NCBI GenBank assembly: GCA_028641055.1
Contig: CM054060.1
Coordinates: forward strand, 239,224,833-239,288,832
DNA from: Alopecurus myosuroides
Lineage: Eukaryota; Streptophyta; Magnoliopsida; Poales; Poaceae
DNA: 64,000 nt
Direction of reading: 5' to 3'
Shown: positions 61,601 to 64,000 of the stretch, piece by piece
How positions within the stretch are numbered: position 1 is the stretch's first letter
Layout: every line of letters begins with the position of its first letter
Notes under the pieces: model-generated
Database searches by the model: none
The model's input: only the letters and a program-made list of their open reading frames with translations
What the model was told of the DNA's origin: nothing
Made by a program: the position numbers and the translations under genes

Positions 61601-63076
61601 CAAGGTTATCTTGCGAACTTGACAGCTAGTCCAACTCTCGAGGAAAAGATTCGTTCTGAACAGCTTCGTGATGCTGAGATCAAGAAGATCGCAAATAACA
61701 TCAAAGCAGGCAATGTGAAGTATGAGTGCTTCTCAATTGATGACAAGGGAACTGTGTTCTTCGAAGGACGCATTGCAGTTCCTCAAATTCAAAGTCTCAA
61801 AGATGTTATTCTCAAGGAGGCTCATGAAACTCCTCTTTCCATACATCCTGGAAGTACAAAGATGTACCAGGATCTCAAGACACTGTATTGGTGGTCTGGC
61901 ATGAAACGTGAAATTGCTCAATACGTTTCTGAATGCGACGTTTTTCAACGTGTCAAGGCAGTTCATCAGAAAACAGCCGGTCTTCTGCAACCTCTAAAAA
62001 TCCCTGAGTGGAAGTGGGACATGATTGAAATGGACTTCGTCACTGGTTTTCCAAAGTCCAAGAGGGGCAACGATGCAATATTCGTTGTTATTGATCGTCT
62101 CACTAAGGTAGCTCACTTCTTTGCTGTCAAAGAAACAATCTCAGCTAGCCAGTTAGCAGAACTCTACACAACAAAGATCGTTCCTCTTCATGGTGTTCCT
62201 TTGGAAATAAGCTCAGACCGTGGAAGCATATTCACTTCTCATTTCTGGAAAAGCTTTCAAGAAGCATTGGGCACCAAACTTCTGTTCAGCACAGCTTATC
62301 ACCCTCAGTCTCAAGGGCAAGTCGAAAGAGTCAATCAAATTCTCGAGGATATGCTCAGAGCATGTGGTCTCTCCTTTGGCATGAAATGGGAGGATTGCCT
62401 TCCATATGCTGAATTCTCCTACAACAACAGCTTCTAGGCAAGCCTAGGCATGGCACCATTTGAAGCTCTCTATGGCCGCAGATGCAGGAGTCCAATCAAT
62501 TGGTCTGGAGCTGGTGAACGTTCACTCTTAGGCCCTGACATTGTTAAGGAAGCCGAAGAGAAAGTTCGCATCATTCGTGACAATCTCAAGATTACTCAGT
62601 ATCGTCAGAAAAGCTACTATGACAGCAAGCACAGGGATATGATCTATGCACCTGGTGACAAGGCATATCTCCGTGTAACTCCCCTCAGAGGCACTCATAG
62701 TTTTGGTGTGAAAGGAAAGCTAGCACCGAGATACATTGGTCCGTTCAACATTCTCTCAAGGCGTGCGGAAAATGCCTATCGTCTTGAACTTCCAGAAAAA
62801 CTATCCAAGGTGCACGATGTGTTTCACGTGTCACAGCTCAAGAAGTGTTTCAAAGATCCAGATCGTGCAGTTGATCATGATTCCATTGAACTGCAAGAAG
62901 ATCTCTCTTATGAGGAGCACCCTGTTCGAATTCTCGATGAGACCGAGCGCAAGACTCGCAACAAGAGCACCAAGTTCTTGAAAGTGCAATGGTCGCATCA
63001 TTCCGATAAAGAGGCAACATGGGAGACCGAAGAGGATCTTCGCAAGAAGTATCCGGACCTTTTCACTTCTCAGTAG
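58694..63076 (+). pseudogene. gag-pol: gag-pol polyprotein of element D, two nonsense codons
   Basis: One frame of 1460 codons colinear with element C, interrupted by TGA at 59567-59569 (just after the second Cys of the zinc knuckle) and TAG at 62435-62437 (in integrase after the catalytic Glu). Both are compatible with single-base changes. A further lesion replaces the last Cys of the integrase HHCC finger with Phe (61943-61945). Segments: gag 58694-59569; protease with DSGAS, RT with YLDD, RNase H and integrase core 59570-62437; integrase C-terminus and chromodomain 62438-63076. From about 60,180 on it is nearly identical to C, but gag and protease are much more divergent. It cannot make a full Gag-Pol and would need trans-complementation. 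Confidence 0.93.
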
Positions 63077-63099
63077 GAATCTCGGGGCGCGATTCCTTC

Positions 63100-63113
63100 A
63101 AGGGGGGGCGTTT
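63100..63113 (+). other. polypurine tract of element D
   Basis: AAGGGGGGGCGTTT immediately before the 3' LTR, identical to that of C. Confidence 0.85.
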
Positions 63114-64000
63114 TGTAACATCCCAAGTATGAAAATCTCCCCCTAGATGTTTTATTTCTTGTTTATTATTGTTTTGCACCATGTCATCATAGTCATTGCT
63201 TTTTGTTTGCATTTGATTTCATTTGTTTTCATTTGTTTCCATCTGTTTTCTATTTGAATTCCAAACAAAAATTCAAACCTTTATTCATACTTGTTATGTT
63301 ACATGTTTCAAATAAGAGCTACAAAACAAACAAATAATTTGTTTATTTAAACTTGGAATCAAAAACTTAATTTTTGGCTTAACTTTCATTTATTCCTTTG
63401 ATACCAAAAAATTGCTCAAATCATTTAATTTCCAAACAACAACATCAATTAAATATATTTGGAAAACAAATGTTTGTTTTAAGGTGTTGTTACAAAAACA
63501 AAACAATACAAAATTATTCCAAAATTGGCTAACCCCTAAAACCATTTGTTTTCTCTCCCTTTTCCCAAATCTGCAAAAAAAAAATATAATAAACAGAAAA
63601 ATAAAAGAGAAAAGGAGAGGGGGAATAGAGCAACCAGCCAATTGGACCAGCCCAACTGCCCTAGGCCTGGTACCCCTCACGGTCACCCCTAACCTCCTGT
63701 ACGGAGTTCATCCTCAACGCCCACGTCGACAAGGTACAGGGAGGAACGGCCGATCCGAGCTCCCCTCCCCCCTTAAGAATCCAGGACCTCGAGCTCCCCC
63801 TCCTCGTTGCCCTAATCCTCCCCTCTTTCCTCTCGACGCCGCCGTCTCCTCCTCTCTCGCTGCACGCCCTCGTCTCTGTTCTGAACGAACACACCGAGCT
63901 CCTCCATCACCGCCGCCTTCCCTCTCCAGTGACCGCCGCCACGGTGCCCTCCCGGCCGTGCTTGGGCCGGGAACGGAACCGCCCGGTTCCCCTCGTCCTC
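63114..64000 (+). repeat. 3' LTR of element D, cut by window end
   Basis: First 887 bases of the LTR, matching 39291-40177 with about a dozen substitutions. One A-run is replaced by an interrupted A/T-rich stretch (about 63,577-63,606). Confidence 0.92.

Larger units (their letters stand above)
39291..64000 (+). mobile_element. chromodomain Ty3/gypsy element D (Tekay-like), incomplete at window end
   Basis: 5' LTR (39291-40201 plus 54662-58086, about 4.3 kb), initiator-Met PBS, one gag-pol reading frame with two stops, a polypurine tract and the first 887 bases of the 3' LTR. The C-terminal chromodomain and PBS place it among plant chromoviruses, most like Tekay/Del. Element C is nested in its 5' LTR. 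The bases before it are TTAGG (39286-39290); the matching duplication would lie beyond the window. Confidence 0.9.

Noticed and set aside
1..64000. CRISPR array, prokaryotic operon or rRNA/tRNA gene
   Set aside because: No regularly spaced short repeats, no rRNA segments and no tRNA that folds fully; the window is plant nuclear repeat DNA.

Overview
This is a repeat-dense, intergenic stretch of a large grass genome, most likely a Triticeae species (wheat, Aegilops or barley group). The reasons are an Angela/BARE-type copia LTR, very long TGTAACATCC-type gypsy LTRs primed by initiator-Met tRNA, a chromodomain-bearing Ty3/gypsy pol, a Tat-lineage gypsy element and a Stowaway MITE with CTCCCTCCGTCC ends. 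I found no intact host gene; nearly everything that codes belongs to retrotransposons.

Layout. 1-1943: unassigned sequence, a probable Mutator-type MITE, a GC-rich retroposon-like tail and the first 64 bases of a gypsy LTR (G). 1944-10343: Angela-like copia element E (minus strand), decayed inside, with both LTRs. 10344-16140: remainder of long LTR G. 16140-18072: Stowaway MITE, a frameshifted coding remnant of unknown identity and a LINE-like tail. 18073-18826: truncated LTR (H) interrupted by a second long LTR (B, 18827-20513 plus 31149-35608, with its PBS at 35613). 20514-31143: Tat-lineage element A inserted into LTR B, target-site duplication CCGTC. 35609-39290: B leader, unassigned sequence and a diverged long-LTR fragment F. 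39291-64000: chromodomain gypsy element D (plus strand), cut by the window end, with a related chromodomain element C (minus strand, 40202-54656, target-site duplication GGTGC) inserted in its 5' LTR.

Relative ages, from LTR differences counted by eye: C is youngest (6 substitutions in about 4.3 kb), then A (2 in 475), then D (about a dozen in roughly 0.9 kb compared), then E (about 4%). This agrees with the nesting.

Most notable content. (1) Element A carries, antisense to its pol, a gene with its own TATA box, a 5'-UTR intron and seven coding exons whose GT-AG introns all keep phase; it encodes a 'putative gypsy type transposon' (Transposase_28) domain followed by coiled coils, with one frameshift. 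(2) The same element has no recognisable gag and has lost the protease catalytic Asp, yet its LTRs are almost identical. (3) Element C has an intact 1462-codon gag-pol ORF plus an extra 296-codon sense ORF upstream of gag whose first half has the pattern of a dsRNA-binding fold; its relative D lacks it. (4) C and D share nearly identical pol but divergent gag, protease and LTRs, and their pol regions form a large inverted repeat.
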